Positions 36,478 to 45,348 of a DNA stretch of 64,000 nt are shown piece by piece. The notes beneath the pieces are model-generated. The model saw only the letters and a program-made list of their open reading frames with translations, was not told where the DNA came from and searched no databases. The DNA comes from Streptomyces sp. CA-278952 (GTDB lineage: Bacteria > Actinomycetota > Actinomycetes > Streptomycetales > Streptomycetaceae). The DNA lies in assembly GCF_028747205.1 (NCBI RefSeq), contig NZ_CP112880.1:2976001-3040000 (forward strand), in the 5' to 3' direction. The translations under genes were made by a program, and so were the position numbers. Each line of letters begins with the position of its first letter. Positions within the stretch are counted from its first letter, which is position 1.

Positions 36478-36628
36478 GCGCGGAACACTACCGACCGGGC
36501 CACGGGGTCCGCGCGCGCGGCTCATCGGGCCGTCGCGGCCGCGTGCGGGCTCAAGCTCCGGCGGCCGTCCACCGGCCCGAGCTCCCGCGACCGCCTACCG
36601 GCCCAAGCTCCTGCGGCCCCGCGCCCGT

Positions 36629-37093
36629 TCAGGCGTCGCGCAGCGCCTGGATGTCCAGCTTGCCCATGCCGAGCATCGCCTTCATGGCCCGGTCCGCCTT
36701 CGCCGGGTCCGGGTCGGCCAGCAGGCGCGGCAGCTCGTTCGGCACGATCTGCCAGGAGACCCCGTACTTGTCCTTGAGCCAGCCGCACTGGCCTTCTTCG
36801 CCGCCCTCGGAGAGCGCGTCCCAGAACCGGTCCACCTCGGCCTGGTCGGCGCAGTCCACGGAGAGCGAGATCGCCTCGGTGAAGGGGAACTGCGGCCCTC
36901 CGTTGAGCCCCACGTAGTCCTGGCCCGCGAGCCGGAAGGCGACGGTGAGCACGGAACCCGTCTCGCCCGGGGCGGACTCGCCGTAGTGGGTGACGTCCAG
37001 GATGCGGGAGTCCCCGCCGAAGATCGCGACGTAGTGCTCGGCCGCCTCCTTGGCCTTGCCGTCGTACCAGAGACAGGGGGTGATCTTCTGCAT
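36629..37093 (-). CDS. VOC-family protein (PhnB/glyoxalase-like)
   Basis: 154 aa; ATG at 37093. Starts QKITPCLWYDGKAKEAAEHYVAIFGGDSRI, typical of the '3-demethylubiquinone methyltransferase-like' VOC group. It has paired beta-alpha-beta-beta-beta units and the block WLKDKYGVSWQIVPNELPRLL. Metal and substrate are unknown; the family is often a fold-only annotation. Confidence 0.85.
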   Translation of the reverse strand: MQKITPCLWYDGKAKEAAEHYVAIFGGDSRILDVTHYGESAPGETGSVLTVAFRLAGQDYVGLNGGPQFPFTEAISLSVDCADQAEVDRFWDALSEGGEEGQCGWLKDKYGVSWQIVPNELPRLLADPDPAKADRAMKAMLGMGKLDIQALRDA

Positions 37094-37177
37094 GGTCTTC
37101 TCCTCGTCGGGCCGTCCACCCGTCCGGGCCGGAGGGTCCGGACGTCGTGGAAGGTAGACCCGGTCCGCCGCCCGAAC

Positions 37178-38725
37178 TCATCGGACACGCCCCGGGCCCG
37201 CTTCCCGCGCGGCGTCGCCCTCCCGCTCGGCGCCCCGGTCACGCTCGGCGCCCGTCGGCCCGTCGAGTGCCTGCCGCTCCGCCGGCAGCAGGACGTGCGC
37301 CGCCAGCGCGGCTGCCGCCAGAAGTCCCGCGGCGGCCCAGAACGCGGCCGCGTACCCCGAGGACAGCTCGGTGCGCCCGGTGGAGCCGCCGGTGACCCGG
37401 GCGGCGACGGTGACCAGGACCGCGAGGCCGAGCGAGCCGCCGACCTGCCGCGAGCTGTTGAGCAGCCCGGAGGCCATGCCGGTCTCGCCGGTGGCCACGT
37501 CGGTCGTCGCGGCCGTGCCGAGCGGCACGAAACAGAGCCCGATGCCGAAGGAGCAGAGCAGCGACGGGCCGAGGATGGAGACGAGGAAGCCGCCGTCGAC
37601 CGTGGCGGTCGCCGCGAACCAGGCCATACCGAGCGCGGCCAGCGTCGCGCCCACCGTCATCAGTCGGCGGATGCCGAGCGCGGCGACCGCTCGGGTGGCG
37701 AGGATCGACCCGGCGACGACGCCCCCGCAGAACGGCAGGAACGCGACCCCGGCGGCGGTCGGCCCGAACCCGAGGACCAGCTGCATGTAGAGCGAGACGA
37801 AGTAGAACGCGCCGAACTGGGCCGAGGCCAGCAGCAGACAGAACAGGTTCGCGGTCAGCACCGGCCGCCCCCTCAGCAGGCCGGGCCGGAGCAGCGGGGA
37901 CGCGGTCCGCAGTTCGACGGCGACGAAGGCGGCCAGCAGGATCACCGCGGCGCCGAGGGAGGCGAGCGTGACCGTCGAGCCCCAGCCGTGGTCCGAGGTC
38001 CGCACCAGAGCGAGGACCAGCAGCGTCGTCCCGGACGTGACCAGCAGCGCCCCGGCCACGTCCAGCCGCGCCCCGGGCCGCCGCCCCCCGCCGAAGGGTC
38101 CGGTGCGCGCGGCGGCGGCCAGCGCGAAGGCGACGATCGGCACGTTGACCAGCATCACGGACCGCCAGCCCGTCGCATCGGTGAGCACCCCGCCCGCCAG
38201 CACCCCGACCGCGCCGCCCGCCACGCCCGCCATGCCCCACAGCCCGAGCGCCCGGGACCGGGCGGGCCCGGCCGGGAAGGCGAGGGTGATCAGAGCGAAC
38301 GCCACCGGGGCGAGGGCCGCCGCGCCGACGCCCTGGACGGCCCGCGCCGCCACCAGCGACCCGGGCGACCACGCGAGCCCGCCGGCCAGGCTGGCCAGAC
38401 CGAAGAGCACCAGACCCGCCGTCAGGACCCGGCGCGGACCGGCCAGATCAGCGAGCCGGCCGCCGAGCATGAGGAGCCCGCCGAAGGCGAGGGCGTAGGC
38501 GTTCACGACCCACAGCAGCCCCTCCCCGCTGAAGCCGAGGTCGCTGCGGATGTCGGGCAGCGCGACGTTCACCACGGACATGTCCAGCGACACCAGGAAC
38601 TGCACCGTGAGCGCCACCACCAGCAGCCACCGCGCGTGCCGCTCCCCCGCGCCCCCGGCAGCCCCCGCGCCCGTCGCCCCGCCCTCGGGACCTCTTCCCG
38701 TCCCGCTCTTCCCCGCGCCGTCCAT
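37178..38725 (-). CDS. MFS multidrug exporter, DHA2 (14-TM) family
   Basis: 515 aa; the ATG at 38725 has AAGGGGAC upstream. Drug:proton antiporter in the membrane. Motifs: LDMSVVNVALPDIRSDLGFS in TM1 (DHA2 motif D1), GGRLADLAGPRRVL (motif A, about 84-97), and LWGMAGVAGGAVGVLAGGVLTDATGWRSVMLVNVP (motif C region). About 14 hydrophobic segments and a charged C-terminal tail. It is divergent from a TetR gene with a shared AT-rich operator region, so probably an inducible efflux unit. Confidence 0.92.
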   Translation of the reverse strand: MDGAGKSGTGRGPEGGATGAGAAGGAGERHARWLLVVALTVQFLVSLDMSVVNVALPDIRSDLGFSGEGLLWVVNAYALAFGGLLMLGGRLADLAGPRRVLTAGLVLFGLASLAGGLAWSPGSLVAARAVQGVGAAALAPVAFALITLAFPAGPARSRALGLWGMAGVAGGAVGVLAGGVLTDATGWRSVMLVNVPIVAFALAAAARTGPFGGGRRPGARLDVAGALLVTSGTTLLVLALVRTSDHGWGSTVTLASLGAAVILLAAFVAVELRTASPLLRPGLLRGRPVLTANLFCLLLASAQFGAFYFVSLYMQLVLGFGPTAAGVAFLPFCGGVVAGSILATRAVAALGIRRLMTVGATLAALGMAWFAATATVDGGFLVSILGPSLLCSFGIGLCFVPLGTAATTDVATGETGMASGLLNSSRQVGGSLGLAVLVTVAARVTGGSTGRTELSSGYAAAFWAAAGLLAAAALAAHVLLPAERQALDGPTGAERDRGAEREGDAAREAGPGRVR

Positions 38726-38751
38726 GACGTCCCCTTCGCTTCGCGCTTCCC

Positions 38752-38780
38752 TCGACCGGAAATTATCATACGCGTATAGA
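38752..38780 (+). promoter_or_regulatory. tetR promoter overlapping a palindromic operator
   Basis: TCGACC (38752-38757) and TATAGA (38775-38780) are 17 bp apart. Within the spacer and -10 lies the palindrome ATACGCGTAT (38768-38777), a likely TetR site between the divergent efflux and regulator genes. On the minus strand TATGAT (38770-38765) could be the -10 of the exporter gene and also overlaps the palindrome. Confidence 0.55.
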
Positions 38781-38852
38781 AAATAGGCGCCGCTGCATCG
38801 GGAGGGTCCCGCGGCGGACCGGAGCAGGGCCCCGGAAGGAGAGAATGCCCAG

Positions 38853-39614
38853 GTGTCAGCCACCGAGAAGACCGAGAAGACAAAGAAGATGAAAAATCCG
38901 GTGACGGGCGGCAAACCGGACGCGTCCGGGCAGCCCACGGGACGGCCGGCGGGACGGCCCGTAGGGCGGCCCCGGCGGCTGGACCCGGAGGTTATGGTCG
39001 CCACCGCGCGCCGCATCGTCGAGGAGGAGGGCGTGGCCGCCCTGTCCATGCGGCGGGTGGCGAAGGAGCTGGGCAGCACCCCCATGGCGCTCTACCACTA
39101 CGTGCAGGACAAGGACGAGCTGCTGATGCTCACCCTGTCCGGGACGGCGGCGGCGTTCCCGCGCCCGGAGCTGCCCGAGGACCCGCGCGAGCGGCTGGTG
39201 GCGGTGGCCGCGCACATGCACGACGTCATCGGCCGGATCCCCTGGGTGCTGGACATCCTGGCGCTGGGCGAGCTGACCGACCGCAACGCGCTGTGGATGG
39301 TGGAGGAGATCATCGACTGCGCGCTCGCCTGCGGCCTCTCCCCGGCCCGCTCGGTGCGGGCGTACCGGACGGTCTGGAGTTACGTCTACGGGGACCTGGT
39401 CTTCCGCAGGGCGGCGGCCCGCCGGGCGGAGAACCCGTCGCGCCGGGAGTTCTTCCCGGAGATGGTCACCGAGCAGGACGCGGCGGAGCTGCCCCGGCTC
39501 ACCGAGGTCAAGGACCGCTGGCGGGAGTACGCCGCCGACTACGAGACCGTCGAGGAGCTCCACGCGATCGTGGACGGCCTGCTCAGGCGCGGGACGCGGG
39601 GCGCCAAGGCCTGA
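38853..39614 (+). CDS. TetR-family repressor of the adjacent exporter
   Basis: 253 aa; the GTG at 38853 has GGAAGGAG upstream. A Lys/Gly/Arg-rich disordered head (TEKTKKMKNPVTGG, then repeats GRPAGRPVGRPRR, AT-hook-like) precedes the HTH at about 45-95 (RRIVEEEGVAALSMRRVAKELGSTPMALYHYVQDKDEL). The TetR_C ligand domain follows. It most likely represses the divergent MFS gene by binding the palindrome between them. Confidence 0.88.
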   Translation: MSATEKTEKTKKMKNPVTGGKPDASGQPTGRPAGRPVGRPRRLDPEVMVATARRIVEEEGVAALSMRRVAKELGSTPMALYHYVQDKDELLMLTLSGTAAAFPRPELPEDPRERLVAVAAHMHDVIGRIPWVLDILALGELTDRNALWMVEEIIDCALACGLSPARSVRAYRTVWSYVYGDLVFRRAAARRAENPSRREFFPEMVTEQDAAELPRLTEVKDRWREYAADYETVEELHAIVDGLLRRGTRGAKA

Positions 39615-39729
39615 CCGGGCCACTCAGTCACGGAGCGCGAAGGCCTGAGGCGGGCCACTCAGTCACGGGACGCGAAGGCCTGAGGCGGGCCGCTCAGGCG
39701 CGGGACGCGGGGCGCGAAGGCCTCACGGG
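39606..39729. repeat. Tandem imperfect repeats after tetR
   Basis: Units starting AAGGCCTGA at 39606, 39640 and 39675, with a partial one at 39717 (34, 35 and 42 bp apart; shared core GGGCC, CTCAG and CGCG). The first unit contains the tetR stop codon. The array fills the space to the next gene and looks like 3'-end duplication by slippage. Confidence 0.8.
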
Positions 39730-39804
39730 ACCCGGCCGCCGGGACGCAGGGTCGCGGCGCCCCCCGCCCGCCCCCCGCCCGGTCCCCGCCCGGTCCCCGC
39801 GCGT

Positions 39805-40074
39805 TCAGCCCACCGCCTCGAAGCGCCAGCGGTGCACCGGGCGGGTGATCAGGGCGGCGTCGGGCTCGGGGAGTTCGGGGAGGTCGTCACCGTACGAAGC
39901 GCCCTGCCACCACGTCATCACCAGCACCCGGTCCTGCGGGGCGCGCAGCAGTTCGCTGCGGTGGGGTTCGCGGGCCAGCTCGGCGGCCCGTGCCCGCGCC
40001 CATTCCAGGAGTTCGCCGCCACGGCCCTCGACGGCGCGGGCCTCCCACATCAGGACGATGGTCGCGGCGCTCAT
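39805..40074 (-). CDS. Small protein, antibiotic-biosynthesis-monooxygenase-like
   Basis: 89 aa; the ATG at 40074 overlaps the tsaD stop by 4 bp (ATGA), so it is translationally coupled to tsaD. The sequence [29 protein letters not shown] and [10 protein letters not shown] has the beta-alpha-beta spacing of ABM-type dimeric alpha/beta barrels. No catalytic motif is evident. Last gene of the tsaB-rimI-tsaD run. Confidence 0.65.
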   Translation of the reverse strand: MSAATIVLMWEARAVEGRGGELLEWARARAAELAREPHRSELLRAPQDRVLVMTWWQGASYGDDLPELPEPDAALITRPVHRWRFEAVG

Positions 40075-41180
40075 GAGTACAGGTTGTCCTTGCTGATCTC
40101 GTGCACGTGGTCATGCGTGTGCTCAGGGTGGGCCCCCGGCACGTGCGGCTCCGTGACGGGCAGCGAGGAGTCGGCCGACAGCTCCAGGTCGGAGGGGCGG
40201 CGGTTGCGGGCGACCATCTCCGCGCCGAGCGCCGCGACCATCGCCCCGTTGTCGGTGCAGAGCCCGGGGCGCGGCACCCGCAGCCGGATGCCGGCCCGCT
40301 CGCAGCGCTCCTGGGCCAGGGCGCGCAGCCGGGAGTTGGCCGCGACGCCGCCGCCGATCATCAGGTGGTCGACGCCTTCGTCCTTGCAGGCCCGGACCGC
40401 CTTGCGGGTGAGCACGTCCACCACGGCCTCCTGGAAGGACGCCGCCACGTCACGGACCGGCACCTCCTCGCCCGCCGCGCGCTTCGCCTCGATCCAGCGG
40501 GCGACGGAGGTCTTGAGCCCGGAGAAGGAGAAGTCGTACGGGGCGTCGCGCGGACCGGTCAGACCGCGCGGGAACGCGATCGAGGCCGGGTCGCCCTCCT
40601 TCGCGAGGCGGTCGATGACCGGGCCGCCGGGGAAGCCGAGGTTCAGCACCCGGGCGATCTTGTCGAACGCCTCGCCCGCCGCATCGTCGATCGTCGCGCC
40701 GAGCGGCCGGACGTCGCTGGTGATGTCGGGGGCCAGCAGGAGCGAGGAGTGGCCGCCGCTGACCAGCAGGGCCATCGTCGGCTCGGGCAGCGGGCCGTGC
40801 TCCAGCTGGTCGACGCAGATGTGCGAGGCGAGGTGGTTGACCCCGTAGAGCGGCTTGCCGAGCGCGTACGCGTACGCCTTCGCGGCCGAGACGCCGACGA
40901 GCAGGGCTCCGGCGAGGCCGGGGCCCGAGGTGACGGCGATCCCGTCGAGGTCGCGGGCGCTGACGCCCGCCTCCTTCAGGGCGCGCTCGATGGTGGGGAC
41001 CATCGCCTCCAGGTGGGCGCGGGAGGCGATCTCCGGGACGACGCCGCCGAAGCGGGCGTGGGTGTCGACGCTGGAGGCGATCGCGTCGGCGAGCAGGGTC
41101 GTACCGCGCACGATGCCCACGCCGGTCTCGTCGCAGGAGGTCTCGATGCCGAGTACGAGGGGTTCGTCGACAGCCATCAT
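40071..41180 (-). CDS. tsaD: tRNA N6-adenosine threonylcarbamoyltransferase TsaD
   Basis: 369 aa; ATG at 41180 (overlapping the rimI stop by 4 bp), with a second ATG directly after it. Transfers the threonylcarbamoyl group to A37 of ANN-decoding tRNAs. Seen: [17 protein letters not shown] (8-24), the metal site HLASH in [14 protein letters not shown] (about 117), [11 protein letters not shown], and the nucleotide-site [11 protein letters not shown]. Works with TsaB and TsaE, both encoded nearby on this strand. Confidence 0.97.
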   Translation of the reverse strand: MMAVDEPLVLGIETSCDETGVGIVRGTTLLADAIASSVDTHARFGGVVPEIASRAHLEAMVPTIERALKEAGVSARDLDGIAVTSGPGLAGALLVGVSAAKAYAYALGKPLYGVNHLASHICVDQLEHGPLPEPTMALLVSGGHSSLLLAPDITSDVRPLGATIDDAAGEAFDKIARVLNLGFPGGPVIDRLAKEGDPASIAFPRGLTGPRDAPYDFSFSGLKTSVARWIEAKRAAGEEVPVRDVAASFQEAVVDVLTRKAVRACKDEGVDHLMIGGGVAANSRLRALAQERCERAGIRLRVPRPGLCTDNGAMVAALGAEMVARNRRPSDLELSADSSLPVTEPHVPGAHPEHTHDHVHEISKDNLYS

Positions 41181-41704
41181 TCAGTCCCGGTCTCTGGTGC
41201 GTGCTCGTGCTCGTGCACTGCTTGCTCTTGCATGGTCAGGCGCATGACCAGGGCGTCGATGTTCCCCGGCTGGTAGTAGCCGCGCCGGAAGCCGATCGGC
41301 TCGAAGCCGAAGCGCTCGTACAGCCTCTGCGCCCGGGTGTTGTCGACCCGGACCTCCAGGAGGACCGTGGCGCACTCGAAGTCGGTGGCGGCCTTCAGCA
41401 GATCGGCGAGGAGTTCGGAGCCGAGGCCGGTGCCCCACGCCTCGCGGCTGACCGCGATCGTCTGGACGTCGGCCAGGTCGCCGAGGGCGGCGAGCCCGGC
41501 GTAGCCGACGATCCGCCCGGTGGCGGGGTCCTCGGCGACGACGTAGTGGCGGGTGGCGCCGGGACCGCGGGCGTGGGCCAGCTCGGACCAGAACATCCCG
41601 GGCGACCAGGCGTCGTCCGGGAACAGCGCGTGTTCGAGGTCGAGCACCGGCGCAATGTCCCACCAGCGCATCTCGCGCAGTACGGCGGCGGTGGCGGTGC
41701 TCAC
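41177..41704 (-). CDS. rimI: Ribosomal protein S18 alanine N-acetyltransferase RimI
   Basis: 175 aa GNAT acetyltransferase; GTG at 41704. Acetyl-CoA loop: [21 protein letters not shown] (about 104-124, RxxGxG-type). [29 protein letters not shown] is the C-terminal GNAT half. Overlaps both tsaB and tsaD by 4 bp; the tsaB-rimI-tsaD order is conserved in actinobacteria. Confidence 0.93.
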   Translation of the reverse strand: MSTATAAVLREMRWWDIAPVLDLEHALFPDDAWSPGMFWSELAHARGPGATRHYVVAEDPATGRIVGYAGLAALGDLADVQTIAVSREAWGTGLGSELLADLLKAATDFECATVLLEVRVDNTRAQRLYERFGFEPIGFRRGYYQPGNIDALVMRLTMQEQAVHEHEHAPETGTE

Positions 41705-42363
41705 GTGGGGGTGACCACCTTGTAGTTCTTCGGGACCTGCGCGTCGGGCCTGCGCAGATAGAGCGGCCGGGGCTCCAGGAGCTCCTGTCCGGCGGCGAGG
41801 CGTTCGGCGGCGAGTCCGGCGAGCGCCCCGGCGGCGACGTGCTCGGGGCCGCGCGCGTCCGGGAAGGCGTCCGGGTAGAGCACCGCGCCCGCACCGACCA
41901 CGGGGAGCCCGGCCAGCGCCCCGGCGATGTCGGCGGGCCGGTCGACGGCGGGTTCGCCCGAACGGGTGCGCGCGTCCTCGTACCGCGCCCAGTAGACCTC
42001 CTTGCGGCGCGCGTCGGTCGCCACGGCGAACGGCCCCTCAAGGCCCTCCAGTCCGGCGGCGTAGGCGAGGCCGTCCAGGGTGCACACTCCGTGGACCGGC
42101 ACGGAGAGGGCGGAGCCGAAGGTGGCGGCGGTGACCAGGCCGACCCGCAGGCCGGTGTACGGGCCGGGGCCGACGCCCACGACCACGGCCGTCACGGCGT
42201 CGAGTCCCGTCCCGGCCTCGGCGAGGACCCGGTCGACGGCGGGGAGCAGCAGCTCCCCGTGCCTGCGGGCGTCGACCTGTCCCGAGGAGGCGATGACGGA
42301 CGTGCCGTCGTGCAGGGCGACGGTGACGGCGGGCGTGGCGGTATCCATGGCGAGCAAGAGCAC
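41701..42363 (-). CDS. tsaB: tRNA threonylcarbamoyladenosine complex protein TsaB
   Basis: 220 aa; GTG at 42363. Inactive TsaD paralogue that forms the scaffold of the t6A complex. Seen: LLLAMDTATPAVTVALHD (2-19), ASSGQVDARRHGELLLPAVDRVL, GVGPGPYTGLRVGLVTAATFG, and the C-terminal LYLRRPDAQVPKNYKV. First gene of the coupled tsaB-rimI-tsaD run; divergent from the small secreted protein gene. Confidence 0.94.
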   Translation of the reverse strand: MLLLAMDTATPAVTVALHDGTSVIASSGQVDARRHGELLLPAVDRVLAEAGTGLDAVTAVVVGVGPGPYTGLRVGLVTAATFGSALSVPVHGVCTLDGLAYAAGLEGLEGPFAVATDARRKEVYWARYEDARTRSGEPAVDRPADIAGALAGLPVVGAGAVLYPDAFPDARGPEHVAAGALAGLAAERLAAGQELLEPRPLYLRRPDAQVPKNYKVVTPT

Positions 42364-42515
42364 GCAAACAGCCTACGGCTCCGCCGACGGCGTTACGGCG
42401 TCCGTACGGCGTCCCGGCCCGCCCCGTCCCTGCTGCTACCGTCACCGGGTATCCGCGGGTACGACGTAAACGCTTGTACGACATGCGGCAACGGCAGTCG
42501 AAAGGGGATTTCACG

Positions 42516-43079
42516 GTGGCTAGGGGAAGCTCGGGAATCGTGGCCGGGCTCACTGCGGCGGCGGTCGCCGCGGTCGCCTTCCTCGCCTACCAGGCCTCGG
42601 CGAACGCCCCTGCCTCGGTGGCGTCCACGCCCGACAAGAAGCCCACCGCCTCGGCCTCGGCCCAGCCCTCCGCCAAGCCGAAGCCCACGGCCGACCCGCT
42701 GGCGGTCCCGGCGGCGTCCGGCTCGGGCGAGCGCGTCGTGTACGCGCTGAAGGACCGCCGGGTGTGGCTGGTCGACGAGTCCGACGAGGCGATCCGCACC
42801 TTCACCGTGATGCCGAGCCCCGTCAGCCCGCCCCCCGGGGTCCACAAGGTCACCTCGCGTTCGGGCACGGTCCAGGGCTCGGACGGCGTCCCGATCGAGC
42901 ACGTGGTCCGCTTCGCGAACGTGGACGAGGTGGCGATCGGCTTCAGCGCGGCGCAGGACGGCTCGATGGCCAGCCCGGACCCGACGTCGAAGACCGGCGG
43001 CGTCCGGATGAAGCGCGCGGACGGCAACGCCATGTGGACCTTCGCGACGGTCGGCGCGAAGGTCGTCGTCGTCCCGTAG
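42516..43079 (+). CDS. Membrane-anchored/secreted protein of unknown function
   Basis: 187 aa; the GTG at 42516 has AAAGGGG about 10 bases upstream. Residues 1-30 are a signal anchor (SSGIVAGLTAAAVAAVAFLAYQASA). A Pro/Lys/Ala linker follows (KPTASASAQPSAKPKPTADP), then a ~120-residue extracellular domain starting GERVVYALKDRRVWLVDESDEAIRTFTVMPSPVSPPPGVHKV. That segment, with its hairpin pattern and VPIEHVVRF, recalls L,D-transpeptidase-type folds, but no active Cys is present. It sits alone on the plus strand inside the tsa block. Confidence 0.65.
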   Translation: MARGSSGIVAGLTAAAVAAVAFLAYQASANAPASVASTPDKKPTASASAQPSAKPKPTADPLAVPAASGSGERVVYALKDRRVWLVDESDEAIRTFTVMPSPVSPPPGVHKVTSRSGTVQGSDGVPIEHVVRFANVDEVAIGFSAAQDGSMASPDPTSKTGGVRMKRADGNAMWTFATVGAKVVVVP

Positions 43080-43096
43080 GGCGGCCCAGGAGGCTC

Positions 43097-43300
43097 CTAC
43101 GCCGCCCGCTCCCGGACGGCGCTCCCGTGGACGCTCTCCTCGTCGCGGTCCCGGTCCGCCGCGGCGGCGGCGGATGGATCCGGGGCCTCGCTCGGCGGGG
43201 TGGAGACCGCGGTGGCCGCGGCGCACGAGGCCAGCAGGTCCTTCATCGACACGGCGGACGGAGTCGGTCGCGGCTGCGCTGCGCGCTCGGGCGTCGGCAT
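43097..43300 (-). CDS. 67-residue ORF behind an iron-box-like palindrome
   Basis: 67 aa; the ATG at 43300 has a textbook AAGGAGG six bases upstream, which strongly supports translation. The sequence begins MPTPERAAQPRPTPSAVSMK, then DLLASCAAATAVSTPPSE, then an Ala/Asp/Arg-rich tail with one Cys in all. No signal peptide or known domain. A 10-bp inverted repeat of DmdR/IdeR type lies 31-54 bp upstream, suggesting iron-controlled expression. It could be a small regulatory peptide or a precursor peptide; no modifying enzyme lies beside it. Confidence 0.55.
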   Translation of the reverse strand: MPTPERAAQPRPTPSAVSMKDLLASCAAATAVSTPPSEAPDPSAAAAADRDRDEESVHGSAVRERAA

Positions 43301-43330
43301 GGATTGCCTCCTTGGTGCTCCGATGGAGGG

Positions 43331-43354
43331 CGTGGTTAGGCAGACCTAACCACG
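43331..43354. promoter_or_regulatory. Iron-box-like palindrome
   Basis: CGTGGTTAGG-CAGA-CCTAACCACG: 10-bp perfect arms with the GGTTAGG/CCTAACC half-sites of DmdR1/IdeR/DtxR boxes. The centre (CAGA) differs from the usual 19-bp TTAGGTTAGGCTAACCTAA layout. It lies just upstream of the 67-residue ORF, in operator position. Confidence 0.55.
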
Positions 43355-43544
43355 TCTCGTACCCATGTGACCACGACCACGGGCCCCCGCGCAACAGTTT
43401 ACCGACGCACTGTCGGGAAGGTTCCGTGAAGGACGGCGGCGGACGGCGGACGGTGTCGGAAGACGGACGGCGTCGCAGGACGCACGGTGCCGGAGAATCG
43501 GCCGCGTCGGAGGCCTGACTGACGGTGTCGGAGATCCGGCCGCG

Positions 43545-44126
43545 TTACGACAGATCCGCCCGCAGCCCCGCCCAGCGCGTCCCGATGCCGACCAGGGTCA
43601 CCTCGCGCCGCTCGTCGTCGGTGTCGCCCGTCGCGCGGTCGATGAGGACCCGCAGGCGGTCGTCGGCCAGCTCCTCGACCTTGCCGTCGCCCCACTCCAC
43701 GACCACCACGGACTCCGGCAGCGACACGTCCAGGTCCAGGTCCTCCATCTCGTCGAGCCCGCCGCCCAACCGGTAGGCGTCGACGTGGACCAGGGCGGGG
43801 CCCCCGGTCAGCGAGGGGTGGACGCGGGCGATGACGAACGTGGGCGAGGTGACCGCGCCGCGCACGCCGAGGCCCTCGCCGAGCCCCCGGGTCAGCGTCG
43901 TCTTCCCGGCGCCCAGCTCCCCGGTGAGCATGACCAGGTCGCCGGGGGCCAGCACCCGGGCGAGCCGGCGGCCCAGGTCCTGCATCTGCTCGGGTGAGGT
44001 GACGGTGAGCGTCACCGTCACGGCCTCGGGAACGGCCTCGGGTACGGCCCCGGCGGGCTCGGGGGCGGTCGTCCCCGCTGTCCCCGGAACGGTCTCAGCG
44101 GCCGGGCCGCTGTGCGGTGCTTCCAT
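43545..44126 (-). CDS. tsaE: tRNA t6A synthesis ATPase TsaE
   Basis: 193 aa from the ATG at 44126; a TTG at 44135 is an alternative. P-loop ATPase that drives turnover of the TsaB-TsaD complex. A ~40-residue Ala/Pro head is followed by MQDLGRRLARVLAPGDLVMLTGELGAGKTTLTRGLGEGLG (Walker A GELGAGKTT), RGAVTSPTFVIARVH, LVHVDAYRLGG, and VVVEWGDGKVEEL. The start overlaps the 3' end of the alpha/beta hydrolase gene by 32 bp. Confidence 0.94.
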   Translation of the reverse strand: MEAPHSGPAAETVPGTAGTTAPEPAGAVPEAVPEAVTVTLTVTSPEQMQDLGRRLARVLAPGDLVMLTGELGAGKTTLTRGLGEGLGVRGAVTSPTFVIARVHPSLTGGPALVHVDAYRLGGGLDEMEDLDLDVSLPESVVVVEWGDGKVEELADDRLRVLIDRATGDTDDERREVTLVGIGTRWAGLRADLS

Positions 44127-45348
44127 GTCCGCCAACGTTAGCGCCCGGCACGGTGCCGCTGCGTACGAGCAGGTCGGCCAGCCGGTCGGTGACCGTCTCC
44201 GGGTGCTCCAGCATCACCAGGTGCCCGGCGTCCGGCACGATCACCAGCTCGGCGTCGGGCAGCACGTCGGCGATGGCCTCGCTGTGCGAGCTGGGGGTGA
44301 CCAGGTCCTTGTCCCCGGCCAGGATCAGCACGGGCACGTCCCGGAACGCGGGCAGCGCACCGCTCTTGTCGTGCTCGGTGAAGGCCGGGTAGAACTCGGC
44401 GACCACATCGATCGGGGTGGACTCGATCAGCCGTTCCGCGAACCGGGCGACCGCCGGGTCCACGTCCCGCGATCCGAACGAGTACCGCTTGATCAGCCCG
44501 GCGAAGAGGTCGGCCGTGGCCCGCCGCCCCTTCTCCACCAGCTCCGTCTGCGAGCCGAGCGCCTTCAGCACCCCGGGCAGCACCCGGCGCACCGCGTTCA
44601 CGCCCGCCACCGGCAGCCCGAAGTTGACCTCGCCGAGCTTGCCGCTGGAGGTGCCGACCAGGGCGACGGCGGCGACCCGGTCGCGGATCAGGGCCGGGTA
44701 CCGGTCGGCCAGCGCCATCATCGTCATGCCGCCCATGGAGTGCCCGGCCAGCACCAGCGGACCCTCGGGGGCCGCCGCGTCGATGACCGCCTTCAGGTCG
44801 CGGCCGAGCTGGTCGATGCCGAGCGGCACCCCGTCCGCCTGGGCCCGGCCGCGTCCGGAGCGGCCGTGGCTGCGCTGGTCCCAGTAGACGGCGCGTACGA
44901 GGCCGCGCAGGGCGGCCCGCTGGAAGTGCCAGGAGTCCTGGCCGAGGCAGTAGCCGTGGCTGAAGACGACGGTGACCGGGGCGGGGGCCTTGCGCCCGAA
45001 GAGCCGGCGACGGCGGGGGCCGGTGGCGTCTCCCTCAAGAACGCCGGGCGCCTCGTCCTCCACCTCGTCGATCTCGTAGTACAGCTCGGTGCCGTCGTCG
45101 GCGACGGCCCGGCCCGGCGTGCCGCGCAGCGAGCCGTAGGGCCCGGTGGCGTCCAGTGCGAGGCGGGCCTTCTTGCGCATGCCGCGCCCGACGGTGAGCC
45201 GCTCGACGGCGACCCCGGCCGCCGCGCCGGCGGCGAGCACTCCTATCGCCGCCCCGGCGATCCCGGCCCGGCGCCAGCCGGCCGCGCCCGCGGCTGCCAC
45301 GGTCGCGGTCGCGTCGGCGGCGGCGGCCCCCGCGCTGCTCCCGCTCAC
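44095..45348 (-). CDS. Alpha/beta hydrolase, membrane-anchored
   Basis: 417 aa; the GTG at 45348 overlaps the alr stop by 4 bp (GTGA). A hydrophobic N-terminus (AGIAGAAIGVLAAGAAAGVAVERL) anchors it. The hydrolase core shows VVFSHGYCLGQDSWHFQ (oxyanion region), YWDQRSHGRSG, the nucleophile elbow GHSMGGM, the acid Asp in LAGDKDLVTP and His in DAGHLVMLEHPE. It occurs between alr and tsaE in many streptomycetes; substrate unknown, possibly a lipid or cell-envelope ester. Confidence 0.9.
   Translation of the reverse strand: MSGSSAGAAAADATATVAAAGAAGWRRAGIAGAAIGVLAAGAAAGVAVERLTVGRGMRKKARLALDATGPYGSLRGTPGRAVADDGTELYYEIDEVEDEAPGVLEGDATGPRRRRLFGRKAPAPVTVVFSHGYCLGQDSWHFQRAALRGLVRAVYWDQRSHGRSGRGRAQADGVPLGIDQLGRDLKAVIDAAAPEGPLVLAGHSMGGMTMMALADRYPALIRDRVAAVALVGTSSGKLGEVNFGLPVAGVNAVRRVLPGVLKALGSQTELVEKGRRATADLFAGLIKRYSFGSRDVDPAVARFAERLIESTPIDVVAEFYPAFTEHDKSGALPAFRDVPVLILAGDKDLVTPSSHSEAIADVLPDAELVIVPDAGHLVMLEHPETVTDRLADLLVRSGTVPGANVGGHGSTAQRPGR

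Noticed and set aside
43355..43544. Possible small gene between the iron-box-like palindrome and tsaE
   Set aside because: Only repetitive GGACGG/GTCGGA sequence with no start-RBS pair in a good frame.
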